NCBI GenBank assembly: GCA_009760855.2
Contig: WPIO01000173.1
Span: 283,501-347,500, forward strand
DNA length: 64,000 bases
From: Cristatella mucedo
Lineage: Eukaryota; Bryozoa; Phylactolaemata; Cristatellidae
Direction: 5' to 3'
In this document: positions 1 through 12,083 of the stretch, piece after piece
How the letters are laid out: every line of letters starts with the position of its first letter
Position numbering within the stretch: position 1 is the stretch's first letter
The notes under the pieces: generated by a model
Told to the model about the DNA's origin: nothing
The model's input: the letters and a program-made list of their open reading frames with translations, nothing else
Database searches by the model: none
Translations under genes and position numbers: made by a program

Positions 1-101
1 AAGTCACATTTGTCGTTCAAATGAAACTGACACTGCTGAGAAAACTAAATTGCTAAACTCTCTAGGAGGTATGCTAAAATTCAATTTGATTGTTACTGAC
101 T

Positions 102-443
102 GTTGGCGACAGAAGCTTTAGTTCTGCTGGTCCTAGACTGTGGAGATCGCTTCCATAATTCTTATGCAATCACAACTGCTCTCCTACTGCCGACTGTGGC
201 TCATCTTTTTCAGCGGTCCTGAACTGCTACTTCTATGCTCCTCGCTACCTCAACTGCTCTCCTGACTCTGCTATCTGTCCCACATTCTCTATATTGCGTA
301 AGATGAAGTCTGTTGGCTACTGAATGCCTACCGGAAGCCGCTTAGGCTGTGAGTGAGCTATATAAAACTCTCCTGTGTAACACCCACACGGTCTGTATGA
401 CTTTGTGTAGTTACAGACGGAGATACATTACATTACATTATTT
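102..443 (+). mobile_element. L2-B LINE, 3' end, 5'-truncated
   Basis: The sequence starts at the conserved GGCGACAGAAGCTT region of the L2-B ORF end and runs through the family 3' UTR (GTAACACCCACACGG, then GTAGTTACAGACGGAGAT) to an ATTACATTACATT tail. Other copies in the window align along its whole length. It has no coding capacity. Confidence 0.85.
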
Positions 444-963
444 GCGGTTAAAGCAGATAGGCCCAAGCTGGTAAAGATACTGAGCACGCTACTTACACGA
501 ACCATACTCACTGCGGCAGTCGGTAATATTAAGTATAGCAGAGGGTAACCTACAAAATCCTCAGCATACGTGTAGCCAGAATATTTTTTTTTTATTCAAT
601 CATGTCCCATTGGCTTTGAAAGAAGTCTAACATAGTTTAGCTATGAGATTTTCTGATTTCAGTGGAAGTTCAATTCCATGATTTAGTTTCCACTGACCCC
701 AATATGCATACCACAACTTTGTTTAGTTCCGAATATGTGGCAGTACTGCGTAGCTGCAGTCTGTAACCGCACCAGACTGTCCAGTCATTTTGAAAACCAG
801 AATTGAACCTTACCTGACCTATTCTCGCAATGGCAGAGCAAAGGCAACTAGAGATGGTACTTTCTTTTATCGTTCTGATTATCCGTTTCATGATTGTTGC
901 CTGAGTTGCTGCTGATTTTGCTATTGTCCCTGATTTGCATCTAAACAGTTTTTTTGGGTTTAG
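444..963. other. Unassigned sequence upstream of the first CARD-gene exon
   Basis: I see no element or convincing coding signal apart from the splice-acceptor tract at the right end. A 73-codon antisense ORF at 670-891 has no family features. Confidence 0.4.
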
Positions 964-1104
964 CTAAACTGACGCCAGAATGCGACGGCAATCAGGATGT
1001 CACACATATTCAGCTGACTGGTTACGAGAGACGACTGCAATTACTGCAAGAGCTACAAAAGAAGCTGCGACATGAGGAAGGAAGGATTAATGTCGAGATT
1101 CAAA
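964..1104 (+). CDS. Candidate internal exon 1 of a CARD-domain gene
   Basis: The exon is open for 46 codons. It follows a pyrimidine-rich tract ending in AG at 962-963 and stops before a GT donor at 1105. Its product is highly charged and predicted helical (it includes GYERRLQLLQELQKKL then RHEEGRINVEIQ), so it could form a short coiled coil just before the CARD. It starts with two bases of a split codon and ends with one, which joins in frame to the exon starting at 7308. If the intron were not removed, a TAA would follow within five codons, as expected for an internal exon. Upstream exons would lie outside the window. The donor (GTATTT) is not strong and the sequence itself matches no family I recognise, so this exon is less certain than the next two. 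Confidence 0.5.
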
Positions 1105-1737
1105 GTATTTACGATTAAATCATTTTAGCTCACGTTTCAGATTTTGTTTCTAATTGCTCTTACTGGATGCAAACCTGGTGCTAGCTACAAGGTCCCTTCT
1201 TATGTTTCTTCTCGCTTAATCAGTTGAAAAATAGTTGCACTGTTTCCAGTTGAATCCAGCTAAGGGCGATGCTTTGAGAGGATTTATTTCATCATGTATT
1301 ACTAACTTCTATTTTTTGTATCTGTAATAGGCTTATTTAAGAATCCTCTATGACTCCCAACAGTCTTTTAGGTGAGTAGTAGAAGAGATACTACATGGCT
1401 AAACAGCATTTAGGATACTCGTTAGACTAATAATAAGATCAGAAGAATTCTCTCAAATAAATTTTTTTTGTTACAATTATTGTAATTTATTTAAAATATA
1501 AATCATTAAAATTATTAGTAAATCCCCATTCTGGTGTGGTACACTGGCTGCAAGAACATCAATGACGCAGGGTTTCCTTGTTTTGCTAAGGTGATTCGTC
1601 CTAGCCTTGGAAACATGAAGGTCAAGGGACATTACTTTTATGAACGTGGTGGTAAGCTTAAGCCCAGCTGGGTCTGCGATAAGCCTGAATTGAGATTAAA
1701 TTGAGATTCTTCTTAGAGTCCTTAGCATATAAATTAC

Positions 1738-2846
1738 GTGTCGATTTTGATTATTGTCGATGCGATTTGCCTTAGCTTTGATCCCTCCCAGCCTTCTAGC
1801 ACCTCAAATTCTCTAAACTCACTTGCTGCATGCATTGATGACATCCGCACATGGATGGCAGCAAATTTTCTAAAACTGAACTATGACAAAACTAACTCAC
1901 TAGTTATGGGTAAACCCAGTGTGATTAACAATTTGGAAAGGCTGTCTCTCAAAATTAGCTCTGCCAGCTTATATCCTGTAGAATCAGCTCGAAATCTAGG
2001 TGTCATTTTCCAAAGCGACCGCTTGTTAGACGACCACATCAGCTCTACAGTCAAATATGCCTATTTTCAGCCTTATAACCTTGCTAAAATTCAGGCTTGT
2101 TTAGATCAGGATACCATGTCTAAGTTGGTACATGCATTTGTGACATCTCGTCACGACTTCTGACACTCACTGCTTACTGGCCTACCAGGATGTGCGATCA
2201 GGCGATTGCAGCTGGTGCAAAACTCTGCAGCTTGGCTTGTCTGTCGTGAGCATCGCAGTAGCCACATTACTCCTCTTCTCGCCGACCTGCACTGGCTACC
2301 AGTTAAGCAACGGATCGACTTCAAGGTTTCGTCGCTCACTTTTAGGTTCCTTCATTCTATGGCTCCAGCCTATCTCTCCGACATACTCCCCCATCAGGCC
2401 AAGCATCGTACCACCAGCTTTTCGGAATCCAACAGTCTAGAAATACCTCGTGAAAACCTTAAATCCTTTGGAGACCATGCATTTAGTTCGTATGCTTCCA
2501 AAGCCTGGAGCTCCCTCCGATCTGCGTCAGAACATCCCATGACCTGACCACATTTAAAAGGAACTTAAAAACACACCTATTTAGGACAGCCTTTAGTGGG
2601 TCCCTGTTTTCGTCCTTCACGTGCTTTTGCTTGCTGACACTGCATGCTGCCATTAACCACATTTGCATGCTGACCCTGTGCATGTCACCCCTAACCCTGT
2701 TATTCATTTTGATTGTTTTTCAAGCATGATTTTACTTACAATTCAATTGCATTTCCCTTTGCAGCAAATGTAAAGCGCCTAGAAAGAGATTAAGTTCTGT
2801 GAGGGCGCTTTATCAAGTACATTATTACTATTATTATTATTATTTT
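1738..2846 (+). mobile_element. L2-A LINE, 3' half, degenerate
   Basis: This copy begins next to the reverse-transcriptase YADD region and covers the C-terminal part of the ORF ([17 protein letters not shown], then ARNLGVIF, then [12 protein letters not shown]), the 3' UTR, the GCGCC/GGCGC hairpin and an ATT-repeat tail. A stop at about 2161 and a frameshift near 2515 break it. It lies in the first large intron of the CARD locus, in the same direction as the gene. Confidence 0.9.
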
Positions 2847-3559
2847 TTGAAGCAGCCATATCAAAGCAAATAAGCTCTTTCTTAAGCAAACCCATTGCCT
2901 GTTTTTATCCGGTCCCCAATTGTATGTAATGCACTGAATAGTGCAAAGGTTGGTTCTAAAAAATCCAAGTAGATTAAAAAAGGTTCCATCGGCTTTCGGA
3001 AAGCTGATCGAAGCAAGTGATTATTGGGCTAAAACTTTACTACATTAGAGCTATCAAAATTCTTTATCACCCTGGAGTATTTATAGAAGTTTTAGGTTTG
3101 TTTGCTGCATACATCCTACAGCAGCATTCGGTAGCTCACTTTTGTGTTGTTACTGCCTCCCACCGTTTTTCTAGGTGCGGACAATGTACTGCATTCGGTG
3201 TGTAAATACAAAACAAGTTATTGGTTTTGTTAAGCCGTTGATGGCTAGCTGATTCAACTACTCAACCTATACTACTGGAAAATCAGTGCACATATATGCT
3301 ACTGATCTTTGTACCGTTATAACTTTAAAGCTTATGCAAGAGCAGTTGTTTTTCATGCTGATTGTATTCGTTGTGGTATTAGCTCACTTCCAAAACATCT
3401 TCTGAAAATCGACTGTTGACCGCTAGTGTGGTCCAATTTAAATTAGAAGTGGCAGTTCTGTCGTTCCAAATACAATGCTAGGCACTTAGTTATCATTGCT
3501 CAGTCTTTATAAGCATCTTAAATACAGCCGGTTAAATTTCTTCTCAGTAAATTCCGAGG
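2847..3559. other. Intronic sequence with no recognised feature
   Basis: AT-rich. I found no element ends, domain-like ORF or splice-bounded exon. Confidence 0.4.
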
Positions 3560-6455
3560 CGTAGCATATCTGAGATTAGGCTATCCAGGAGAAGCTAGAT
3601 GTATGTCTACTAACCAAAACTTGGTCGACGCCCGGTCCGACTGCTGTACATCTGAAACCACCCCAATTGGGCTCTCATTCTTTCAATCCGTGCAATCTGA
3701 AAATACTGATGATAGGGTTTATTTTCATGCATGAATGTTTTGGCAATAAGACGTGCTTTGTTTTGCATTGGGAATGGTTCGGATCAGTTACAAACAGGTC
3801 CTCATTAGAGACATGCCTCCCACTGCTGTCCTATCCCGACCTCATATGGGCTGTCAGAACTTCTTTATAGATGAATTTCTGGATTTCCTTGATACAGTAT
3901 TTACCTGTGATAGGCCAACATTGATTACAGAAAAATTCACTATTCAAGCTGGCGACACTAGCAAAGGCTCCGCCCAGTCATATCTTGACTCTCCAAAAAA
4001 CTTTGGTTTAGTCCAATGCGTTTCTCATACCACTCACGTCGATCCGTATCTCGTTGTGGCTTAGGATTTATTCCTCACTGATCTTGTTTCATGACCACTT
4101 AACTCTCGGGTAATTTTTGGTCTCGTGTACTATATGTGATCCGTTGTGCACACGGCGTTAATTTGAGTTTGATGACAGTAGAATATAGTTATGACCAATA
4201 CAAATTTTGGAATCTGTAAGTGAGGCAGGTCTTTGTGGTCTGTGCCGAACTCAACGAAAGATTTGATGGCCTTGCAAACGAAGTGAACATAACAATTAGG
4301 AGTGCTCTTAGTGAGCTTGCTTCCGTTCATGCTGTTTTTATACAGATTCGAGGACATTCCTTTCAATTTAAAAAATAATGGAAAATATTCATCGTATTGT
4401 GCTTAGGCTTGAACGCCATCTTAAAAAAATTGGGTCTTATGAAGATCTAGTCAATGTCAAAGACTTTCTTTGAGTCTGCATCTGGGAGCTGAAGCTAACC
4501 AAGGCTTCCTTTTTTGCTTAAAAATTGAAGCCCTGGAGGTCAGATCCCAAACAGACTTATAAGACTGTAAATAAGGTGCTGAATTATTCTGATAGATCTA
4601 ATACCCCAAATAGTAACGGCAGGGCGAAAGGCTTCTAGCCTTCATTACTAAAGAGCATCACGGCCTCTAAAAAACTCCCTCTGACTGAAGCAATTGCTGA
4701 ATCACAACCTGTGAACTTCCTAAAATATTCGGCTAGGTTAGTATTTGCAATGTGGCTATCTAATTATGGTCGAGAAAAAATTAGTACATCTTCTGAGCAT
4801 CCTATACAATCATTGATATGGTCCTCAACGTCAGACCGACTTAGTTCAGCCATTCCTGAGGTTATATATGCTTGTCAGGCAAAAGCAGGTCGTACCGAAG
4901 AGCTTCAAATGGGCCATCGTCAGAAGCATATTTAAAAAGTCCAAGATTAAATAAGGAGGTGCTTGCATACTATCATCCAGTTTCATGTCTCCATCTTTTG
5001 TATAAATATACATGACAGAACTATCGCTGAGCGACTGATAGCACACATTGCATTGAATAAAGTATCAGAGAAATTTTGATCCATATTCCAGCGGCAGCAC
5101 TCCACTGAAACTGCTTTCCTCCGTTTAAGGAATAGCGTCGTATGAACCAACGATGATAGGAATGCCATAGCCCTTCAAGATCAATCAACTTCCTTCGACA
5201 AAATTGTTTGTGAGGTCCTACTTAAATGATTGACGGCAATAATCGCTCTGGCAGATAAGGCACTGCCGTGGCTTTACTCATACCTGTCAGATTGTGATCA
5301 ATCTCTGCCTCTAAGCTCATATCTTATTAGCAAGACTCAAGTCAATTGTAATTTGCCTCAAGGAATCGTCTTCGGTCAATCGCTGTTCTCAGTTTATAAT
5401 CAACCTTCGGGCAAGACATTTTGACCAATGGACTAAAATAATATGCTATGATGAAGATGCGAAGCTGTATTTTTCATTAAAACCTTGAGAATATGCTGCA
5501 GGGACTGATAAACTGAACACTTGCCTTGATGATACTTGCTCTTGGATTTCAGTAAGTTTCCCTGAACTAAACAATGATACAACTGAACGTCTGCTCCTCG
5601 GACACCCTTAGCTTGTGATTGAGCTAGAAGACTTCTCTTTGAATAGGCGATGCCGATGTGCGACCATCACCAACAATTAGGTATCGCCTTCGCTAGTTGC
5701 CCAAATTTATATACCTTTGTTCAGAAAAATGCTTCCAATGCTATCAATAATGTCCGTTTCCTATTTAAGATTAAGAATCGTCATCCGTGGCGTCCAGCGC
5801 AACATTTAAATACCTTCGTAGCTCTGTTGCAGCAAGATAATTGTAATTATTATTAGGCTGGTGTACCAAAAAGAACCACTAGGTCGCTGCAGCTGGCTGT
5901 GACTACGGCTGCAACACTAGTTTGCACTTCCCGGGTGTTCGACCGTGTGTCTTCTTTGCTAAACGAGCTAAGACGGCTGCCGGTTAATCAAGGTTACAGA
6001 GCCAAGTTCTTAAGCTGACCCAAAAGGCTCACCGTGGCTTTGCTCCGCCATACCTAGCTAAACTGCTGCACCATTTTCAGCCTCTTCGTGGCCTTAGATC
6101 CAGTGTTTACAAGAAATTAGCGGTTCCATCTTTCAACTTAAAAACCTTCGGCGACAGAAGCTTTTTGTCTGAAAGTCTTATATTTGGGAACTTACTTCTA
6201 CGATTCTTGAACAACGAAAACTACTCTCCTACTGCGGACTGTGGCGCATCTCTTCAAGCCGTCCGGAGCTGCTACTTTCACATTATTAACTATCTCACGT
6301 CTCTTCTTACTCTTTTATGCTTGCCACTTTGTATATTTCGTGGGGTGAAGTCCGTTGGCTACCGAATGAGTCCGGAAAATTGCTTTGCCTCGGTGTGGGC
6401 TATAAAAAATCTATTGCCTAAAACCTACGTAGTCTTTTTGGAGTTGGGAATGGAA
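3560..6455 (+). mobile_element. L2-B LINE, longest copy, endonuclease to tail, degenerate
   Basis: The oldest and longest LINE copy here. Reading across frames, 3600-4070 resembles the C-terminal half of an AP-type endonuclease (LTxTWS-like start; FLDTVFTC, an LIT...F.I..GD segment, then YLDSPKNFGLVQCVSHTTHVD). 4530-4620 resembles the linker (YKTVNKVLNYSDRSNTP). 4960-5440 holds reverse-transcriptase pieces: YHPVS-like, LPWLYSYLSDCDQSL, and NLPQGIVFGQSLFSVY. 5900-6440 is the C-terminal region and 3' UTR. Many stops and shifts make it non-functional. The tail is overrun by an antisense SINE-1. The 5' limit is approximate. Confidence 0.8.
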
Positions 6456-6605
6456 AAAATAATAATAATAATACAGTTCAGAGGCAGTAGAGCCTTACTA
6501 GCTGCGTCCACACTTGCAATTAAGGAACACCTGCTGCTAAATTTGAACCCAGCACCTTGGCCGTGAGGAGCACACACCTCACCTCCTGGGGTGTACCAGA
6601 AGGCT
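6456..6605 (-). mobile_element. SINE-1 copy (tRNA-derived), degenerate
   Basis: On the minus strand a B-box-like GGGTTCAAATT is followed by the SINE-1 middle (TTGCAAGTGTGGACGCAGC, AAGGCTCTACTGCC) and a TATTATTATT tail at 6456-6475. It abuts the end of the L2-B copy, so it probably inserted at or in that tail. Confidence 0.6.
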
Positions 6606-7307
6606 TTTTTAATAATGACCTCCTGCATTAGAGTAAGAAGCTGCAGGTGAGACTAAGTCGGCCAGTAAAACGTCCTGAATCGGTAGTGCAAACGCAGTAT
6701 CTAGGAGAGAAATGGGCAATGGCTATGAGGTCAATCTATTGTGTAAGTGCAGCCTTCATGACGTTCAGTCATAGGGTTGTCATCGTGCATGCCAAGCAAG
6801 GGTTCGAGCTCAACTGACTTTTCCTGCTACCGTAAATAGCTATCACTTTTACAAAAATTGCACTAGTCTAATAACGAGGCTGATTTAATTAATTTCTGAT
6901 TTAATCAACTACGGGCTTTCACAGTAGCAATTTGCTAGCCTGCAAGTGACAATCCAAACTTAAACATTTGCTAAACCTAAACTGCCTTAGATAGAGGCTT
7001 GGTTAGCCCAATCGTCACGTCTTAAGGAGCGAACTGAAAAATTGACTCCGGTGAGTATGACTCTCGAAATTCTCTACTATTCTGCTTGGAGATGTACTCG
7101 TTCCGGTGTGCTGAAATATCAACCGACCTTCCTGACAAGCAGCACATTTTGGGTTGGAAAGGACCACTACATGAAGTTGCAATTGTGACAGCCCTTCGCC
7201 AGTAATACGGTCCATACAGGCCACTCGTGCTTGGAGTACGAAAGGCTAAAATTTGCCATTTTTAATTATTTCTCGTTTACATCCAAACGTTTTGTCAATT
7301 TTTTTAG
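6606..7307. other. Intronic sequence before the first CARD exon
   Basis: No element recognised. The right end carries the T-rich splice acceptor tract. An antisense ORF at 7015-7224 has no domain signal. Confidence 0.4.
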
Positions 7308-7480
7308 AAATTCAATCTGTTTCGAGATCGACGCCAGCCGTCAGTAAAAATCTGCAGGATGCTATCCGAAGGTATCGCTCAGCTATAGTAGCAACACTAA
7401 CCAGTACGAAAGTGGCGGAAGCTGCATTGTATTTGCATAGAAAACTTACGCTAACTATCGAGGAGCTCGAAGAAATAGAG
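7308..7480 (+). CDS. CARD-domain exon, N-terminal half (helices 1-3)
   Basis: An intron-like T-rich tract ending in AG (7306-7307) precedes 173 coding bases that end in GAG before a GTAACC donor. The predicted peptide runs through AIRRYRSAIVATLT (helix 1), KVAEAALYLHRKLT (helix 2) and TIEELEEIE (helix 3), the pattern of the first half of a death-fold CARD. It begins in phase to accept the 964-1104 exon and ends between codons, matching the exon at 9758. CARDs bind other CARDs in apoptotic or innate-immune adaptor complexes in the cytoplasm. Which adaptor, kinase or caspase this one belongs to cannot be told, because no second domain is visible. Without splicing the frame ends four codons later (TGA). 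Confidence 0.72.
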
Positions 7481-8044
7481 GTAACCGATTGAACAATTCT
7501 TTATACAATCCTCCCAAAATGTGAAGCTATATTGTAGGTCAAGCAGTGGGCTCAATGATGCCTTGCTATTTTCCTGGATATAACGCTGCCTACTTCAGCA
7601 GATTTGGCCTGCTGAGTGTCGTGTGCATGGATGTATACGCCTACCAGCTACTGCAGTTACTTCTGGCTGTGAAATTCAAGCAAAGCTATGATTAACCCTA
7701 TCATTAGCCTAAAGCATGAACCTTCTTATCTGCAATGCTATAAATCTTAAACATCAATAAAGTAGTTAAACTAAAGCATATACATGCCGAGTAGCTCATA
7801 CGCGATGATAAGTTACTAGCCCACCTTAGTTTAAATTGAGGTCCAATCGTCCTGTAAGTGATCCTAATGACTAGACTTTTTTGGCCGGAACGCTGCCACA
7901 ACTTTAACCGCAGCTTTCTAGTTTTATTCTTCTTGTTGCAACATTGTATTCTATCACGATATAGATTCAGATCTAATAAGTGACTTTGAATACAGTCGGC
8001 TTTTTGATTACCTTTTCATTTAGTCTGCCTTGAAAGGCCGTTTT

Positions 8045-8335
8045 CAATGTAACGTAATGTATCTCCTTCTGTATTTCCACAAAGCCTCAAAGACTTTTCG
8101 GGTGTTAGGCTGGAGAGTCTTATATAGCTCACTCATAGCCTAAGCGGCTTTCTTTACGCCAAAATTAGAGACATACTTCTTCTCACTCCGCAGAGAGAAA
8201 GTAAGAAGCATAGCTGCGTAATGAGAACCGTTGAGATAGTGAGTAAAACGAAAATACAGAAGCCAGAATGGTTGAATCAGATTTTCCTTAGCCAGCAGCA
8301 GGAGAGTAGTTGTCAGCACCTCCACAGCAAAAGCC
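8045..8335 (-). mobile_element. L2-B LINE 3' end, old copy
   Basis: Antisense copy with the TAATGTATCTCC tail start, CACTCATAGCCTAAGCGGC and GAGAGTAGTTGTC landmarks of L2-B. It diverges strongly in the middle. It lies inside the CARD-domain intron. Confidence 0.7.
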
Positions 8336-8594
8336 GTTTCTGCACAGGCTCAGTTTTCTAACATGATTAGTAGAGCATGCATAGGGTCGCCATGCATGAT
8401 CATGTAAAGGACGAATCATAAGGACCGACTCAATGTAAAGATAAATGGTTGTGGCAAATAACATATAAATAATAAATAATAAATAAGTAAATATAAATGA
8501 TCGAGAAACTTTTAGTTTCATAATGTGGTCGATTCAGGTAATTTCGTGGTGCTAGTCGGATGTGAGTTTCAGCCTTTTGGATAAAAAACACGAC

Positions 8595-9012
8595 CACCTA
8601 AGAGTTGAGACTCATACAAGGTACACGATAAGATTCAGGAAAGAAAGTGGTGCTAAACTTAGCTAGGTTCAGAAGTAGATTAGATAGGTAGGCTAGAACC
8701 AAAGAATGAAAAGTCCTAAAAGTGAGTGACACAACATTTGAAGTCGATGCGTTGCTTGACTGGGAGCCAGTGTAGGTCGGAGAGAATTGATGCGAGGTGA
8801 CCATTACAAAACTCGCGACAGGCAAGAATAGCTTCAGAGTTTAGCACAAGCTGTAGTCTCCTGGTTGCACAAGCAGATAGACCAGCAAGCAGCGAATTAC
8901 AAAAGTCAAGACGGGATGTCACAAAGTTAGATTTGGCATTCATGGCTAAGCAAGCTCGAACCATGGTGATGTTATATAGCTGAAAATAGCCATTTACTAA
9001 TTTCACCTACAG
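8595..9012 (-). mobile_element. L2-A LINE, ORF segment without 3' end
   Basis: The antisense frame reads MKLVNGYFQLYNITMVRACL, then a shifted frame [12 protein letters not shown], with stops. The hairpin and ATT tail are missing. It sits inside the CARD-domain intron. Confidence 0.75.
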
Positions 9013-9356
9013 ATACGATAAAAGAGGGGAGTTACTTAACCAAGATCTGCTTTTTTGATTAGCTATTAACGACCTGGAGCACTTTTGACTCGTCAACGGA
9101 TACCGATTTGAGGGCTTGTGCTGTCCTACAAAGCTATCTCTGGCTTAGCTCTTTCGTAACTTGCTGAACTGCTCTGCAAGTTTGAGTATCGTCGTGCCAT
9201 CAGGTTATCTCTGAAAAATACGTAAGCTGTTCCATTTCTTCCCTTCAAAACCGTTTGCAACTAGTTCAGGAGAGTTTAAAGAGATCAGAGACTTCACAAT
9301 TACTCTGATTTGTAGGGTGTTTTTGCAAGTTAAGATATACAGTTATGAAGTTAATG

Positions 9357-9422
9357 AGATATACAAATAATAATAAGTTAATAATAAGTTAATAATAAGT
9401 TAATAATAATAATAATAAGATA
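9357..9422. repeat. TAATAATAAGT microsatellite
   Basis: Tandem TAA triplets with three interspersed AATAAGT units. It lies in the CARD intron. Confidence 0.8.
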
Positions 9423-9757
9423 TACAGTTATGAAGATAATACAGTCATGAATTCCTGACAAGTACTGAGTTCATGAGTTCAAATTTAATTTGATGGAGCT
9501 TGAACGCAACTGCTAGTTCGATAAACGGCTGTTCTTAACATTTATGGAACAGTAACTGTTGCATAATAATTCTGTAAAACCTAGTTTTGTAATTCTTTTA
9601 CGTTGCCTCTATCTGAATATTTAACGATGCAATGTCTTATAGCAACTTGACATTACAACGTGTTCAGACAACTCTTGAATGTGTGCTAGTCAGAGAAATC
9701 TCCTGTCGACAATCTCTGGGTTAAGTTTTTCTTATCCTCAGCCTGTTTGTTTTGTAG

Positions 9758-9889
9758 AAAGAGCTCACACGTTCAAAACGAGTTAGTAAACTCTTGGAAT
9801 GCTTACGAACGAAGGGAGAAAAGGGAGCTGAGACATTTGTTGCAGCTCTTCGGTGCTGTGAAGAAGATGACCTTGCAGATGAGATTGAG
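9758..9889 (+). CDS. CARD-domain exon, C-terminal half (helices 4-6)
   Basis: A CT-rich tract and TAG (9755-9757) are followed by 44 complete codons and a near-perfect donor, GAG then GTGAGT at 9890. The peptide has KRVSKLLECLRTKG, then GAETFVAALRCCEEDDLADEIE. This is the helix 4-turn-helix 5-helix 6 pattern of a CARD, with the usual basic/hydrophobic helix 4, the K-G turn and the final D-L-A. It joins in phase 0 to the exon ending at 7480 and completes a domain of about 90 residues. The 2.3-kb intron between them carries antisense L2-B and L2-A remnants, so transposons have expanded it. This is the clearest protein-domain evidence for a host gene in the window. Confidence 0.78.
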
Positions 9890-11073
9890 GTGAGTGTGCT
9901 GAAGTAATGAGTTTTCATCTGTTTATGTCAAGTGATCCTTCGGCTATTGATCACTCGTGAGTCTCTAGTAAGCTAATCCAGGTAATTTTAGGGCTCGTGA
10001 TTTTTGATGTTTCTTAAACGGTTGAGCCTACCTAAGTCGCATGCGAGTTAGCTCTAATTATTATACGGCGATCGATTCCATCTGCAGCTCCAGTAAGTAA
10101 TAGTAGACTAGTCCGGCTGATTCAAGTGGGAATGATCCCAGATGAGCCCAGCTAACTTACTACTTGGTGTATCTGCAATTAATAAGCTCAGATGCTTGTT
10201 TAGTTAGCAAGCCCAGATGAAAGTCTATACCAGCACGACAAAACATTTTCCCAAGCGCTTAGTGGCAATAATTCAATTTTAAAGAGCAGCATAATAATCC
10301 ACTTGCTTAGCACCTTTAAATGACATTCTCCATTTTAAACTTTAAAACTCAAGATGAGAGGTTCGCTAAATTTGTGTTACTTGCAAGATCTCGATCAAAG
10401 ATTCAAAAGCATACCAGTAACGTCATTGTGCTAAAATAATCATGGTACTCCTAGCTATCGGTTAGGATGACCTCCTGCAAGTAAACTGTTCGGAATCACG
10501 GCCAGGTACACAGGCAAAGTGCATCGGAACCAAAAACAAGGATGTCGACTAGGGCGAAGAGATGCTTACCAGAATATATGGGATTTTGGTTGTAACTAAA
10601 ATGATGCCATGTCAGTGCAAGCACTGATCAAAGTTAGAAGCTAGCTCAATATTTTCGCTTTATACTAGCAGTAACCTCGATTAGCAAAGATTTCAAATGA
10701 GTTCTGAAGGCGGAAGGAGTGTATAGATTCTACGGATCTGGGGGGCACCGTCGACGAGATAAGCAGTCGGATGCATAGGCTGGTGAAAGGCGATGAAATG
10801 AATTGTAGGCTGGATGCAGAATCTCGAACTGAATCCTATGCTTGATTATAAGCCACTAACGCTCAGACATAAGTATTTCTTAGCGAGAGTTTTTTGAGAA
10901 TCAGAGCTCCGGAATATGCCAAAGAATTTGCAGTTATAAACCGTCACTTATAAGTTCGGAAGTATTACCAGCCAGTCAATTATGCCGTAACAGCATGCAT
11001 AATAATTATTCTGGACACACACTGCTTGTGATAGTAGGTCACTGATAACTTTGAAATTTACTCTTTTTTCCAG
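9890..11073. other. Probable intron of the CARD gene
   Basis: It runs from the GTGAGT donor at 9890 to the CTCTTTTTTCCAG acceptor at 11073. I recognise no repeat family or additional exon inside it. Confidence 0.4.
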
Positions 11074-11131
11074 AATTCTTTGACAGCCGTCGCAGACTTG
11101 AGCAAGATAATAGAAATACCTACAAGTGAGT
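11074..11131 (+). CDS. Candidate exon after the CARD; possibly terminal
   Basis: A strong acceptor (CTCTTTTTTCCAG, ending 11073) opens a phase-0 frame that fits the end of the CARD exon: NSLTAVADLSKIIEIPT. Two readings are possible. If a strong GTGAGT donor at 11126 is used, the exon is 11074-11125 and ends in phase 1. If it is not used, the frame reads on through SE to a TGA at 11129-11131 and this is the last exon. I see no AATAAA close downstream, so I cannot choose. No family match. Confidence 0.4.
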
Positions 11132-11920
11132 GACAGAAACATTTGGTTAATATGCTGCTTAAACCAGAGCTATAAGGCTTGGGTAATTCGAGGCATTGTG
11201 TGTGCAGTTGCCAAGTTCGCTGCAGACAGGCCCAGCCTCTGAGTTGTGTACCATCTGTAAGTACCTATATCTAAAGAAAGAGGACCTGCCAGTCGCGACC
11301 CAGAAGCGAATTTAAAACAGCTTGTTGCAAATTTATGGAGCTCCTTGGCTGTTTGTCATTGTCCAAATATGGTATGAAGTTTTGGAATCGGTCATGGCTG
11401 GAGGTCGGGAGACATAATTAAGGAGCTCTTGCACTTTTCCATTTTTAAGTGATTTCAAAGAAGAGCATCCATTTCGTTGGAATGCTATGGAGTGTGCTGG
11501 TAAAATTTAATGGTTTGGTGAAACATATTAATTATATTTTCATAAAATTCTCAGAGAACTCCCTTTGATCCCAAGCAATGCACTCAGCAATATCCGTAAT
11601 ATGATTAAATAGTGCCTTTAGAGAACATCTGTCTTGGCACTTGACAGGTACAGTAAAAGTAGTATTAGCAGGTTTCAATGTAATCAAGCATACTATAACT
11701 TAAGATAGCATACATAATATGCTGATTCAATCTTCATTTAGTCTGAGAAATTTTAAATTTTCCCAATATTTAACGTAAGCACTAACCACTGCAAGGGACA
11801 TTACATGGTCTTTTGTACAACTGATCTCTAGGGAATGATCAAATTTAGGAATTTTTATTGCATGAAAATTTATTTATGTACTATCGACATATACAGATAA
11901 AGCAATAAGTGATGAGATCT
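11132..11920. other. Unassigned sequence 3' of the CARD locus
   Basis: There is an AG-bounded stretch with a consensus GTAAGT donor at 11256, but its frame is closed for the phase left by the preceding exon. Nothing else recognised. Confidence 0.35.
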
Positions 11921-12083
11921 GATGGCACACTAGGTAAGATGGCTGGTTTTCACGACCTTGGTTACGATGTCATGGATTCGAATCTTGCAGTGGACGAATC
12001 GTTATCGCCACTGCAAATGTGCTGATAGCCGTATAGGCTCTTCCAATGCTATGCAAAAGAGGCTGTTAAATCAGCTAGTATTT
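11921..12083 (+). mobile_element. SINE-1 copy
   Basis: A-box-like TGGCACACTAGGTAAG and B-box-like GGATTCGAATCTT lie about 40 bp apart, as in a tRNA promoter. They are followed by the family body (TTATCGCCACTGCAAAT, GATAGCCGTATAGGCTC) and the 3' motif TTAAATCAGCTAGTATTT. The clover-leaf end is absent, so this is a SINE and not a tRNA gene. Confidence 0.8.

Noticed and set aside
11208-11255. Additional CARD-gene exon before the GTAAGT at 11256
   Set aside because: With the phase left by the 11074-11125 exon the frame meets TGA after 11 codons. Alternative acceptors are weak.
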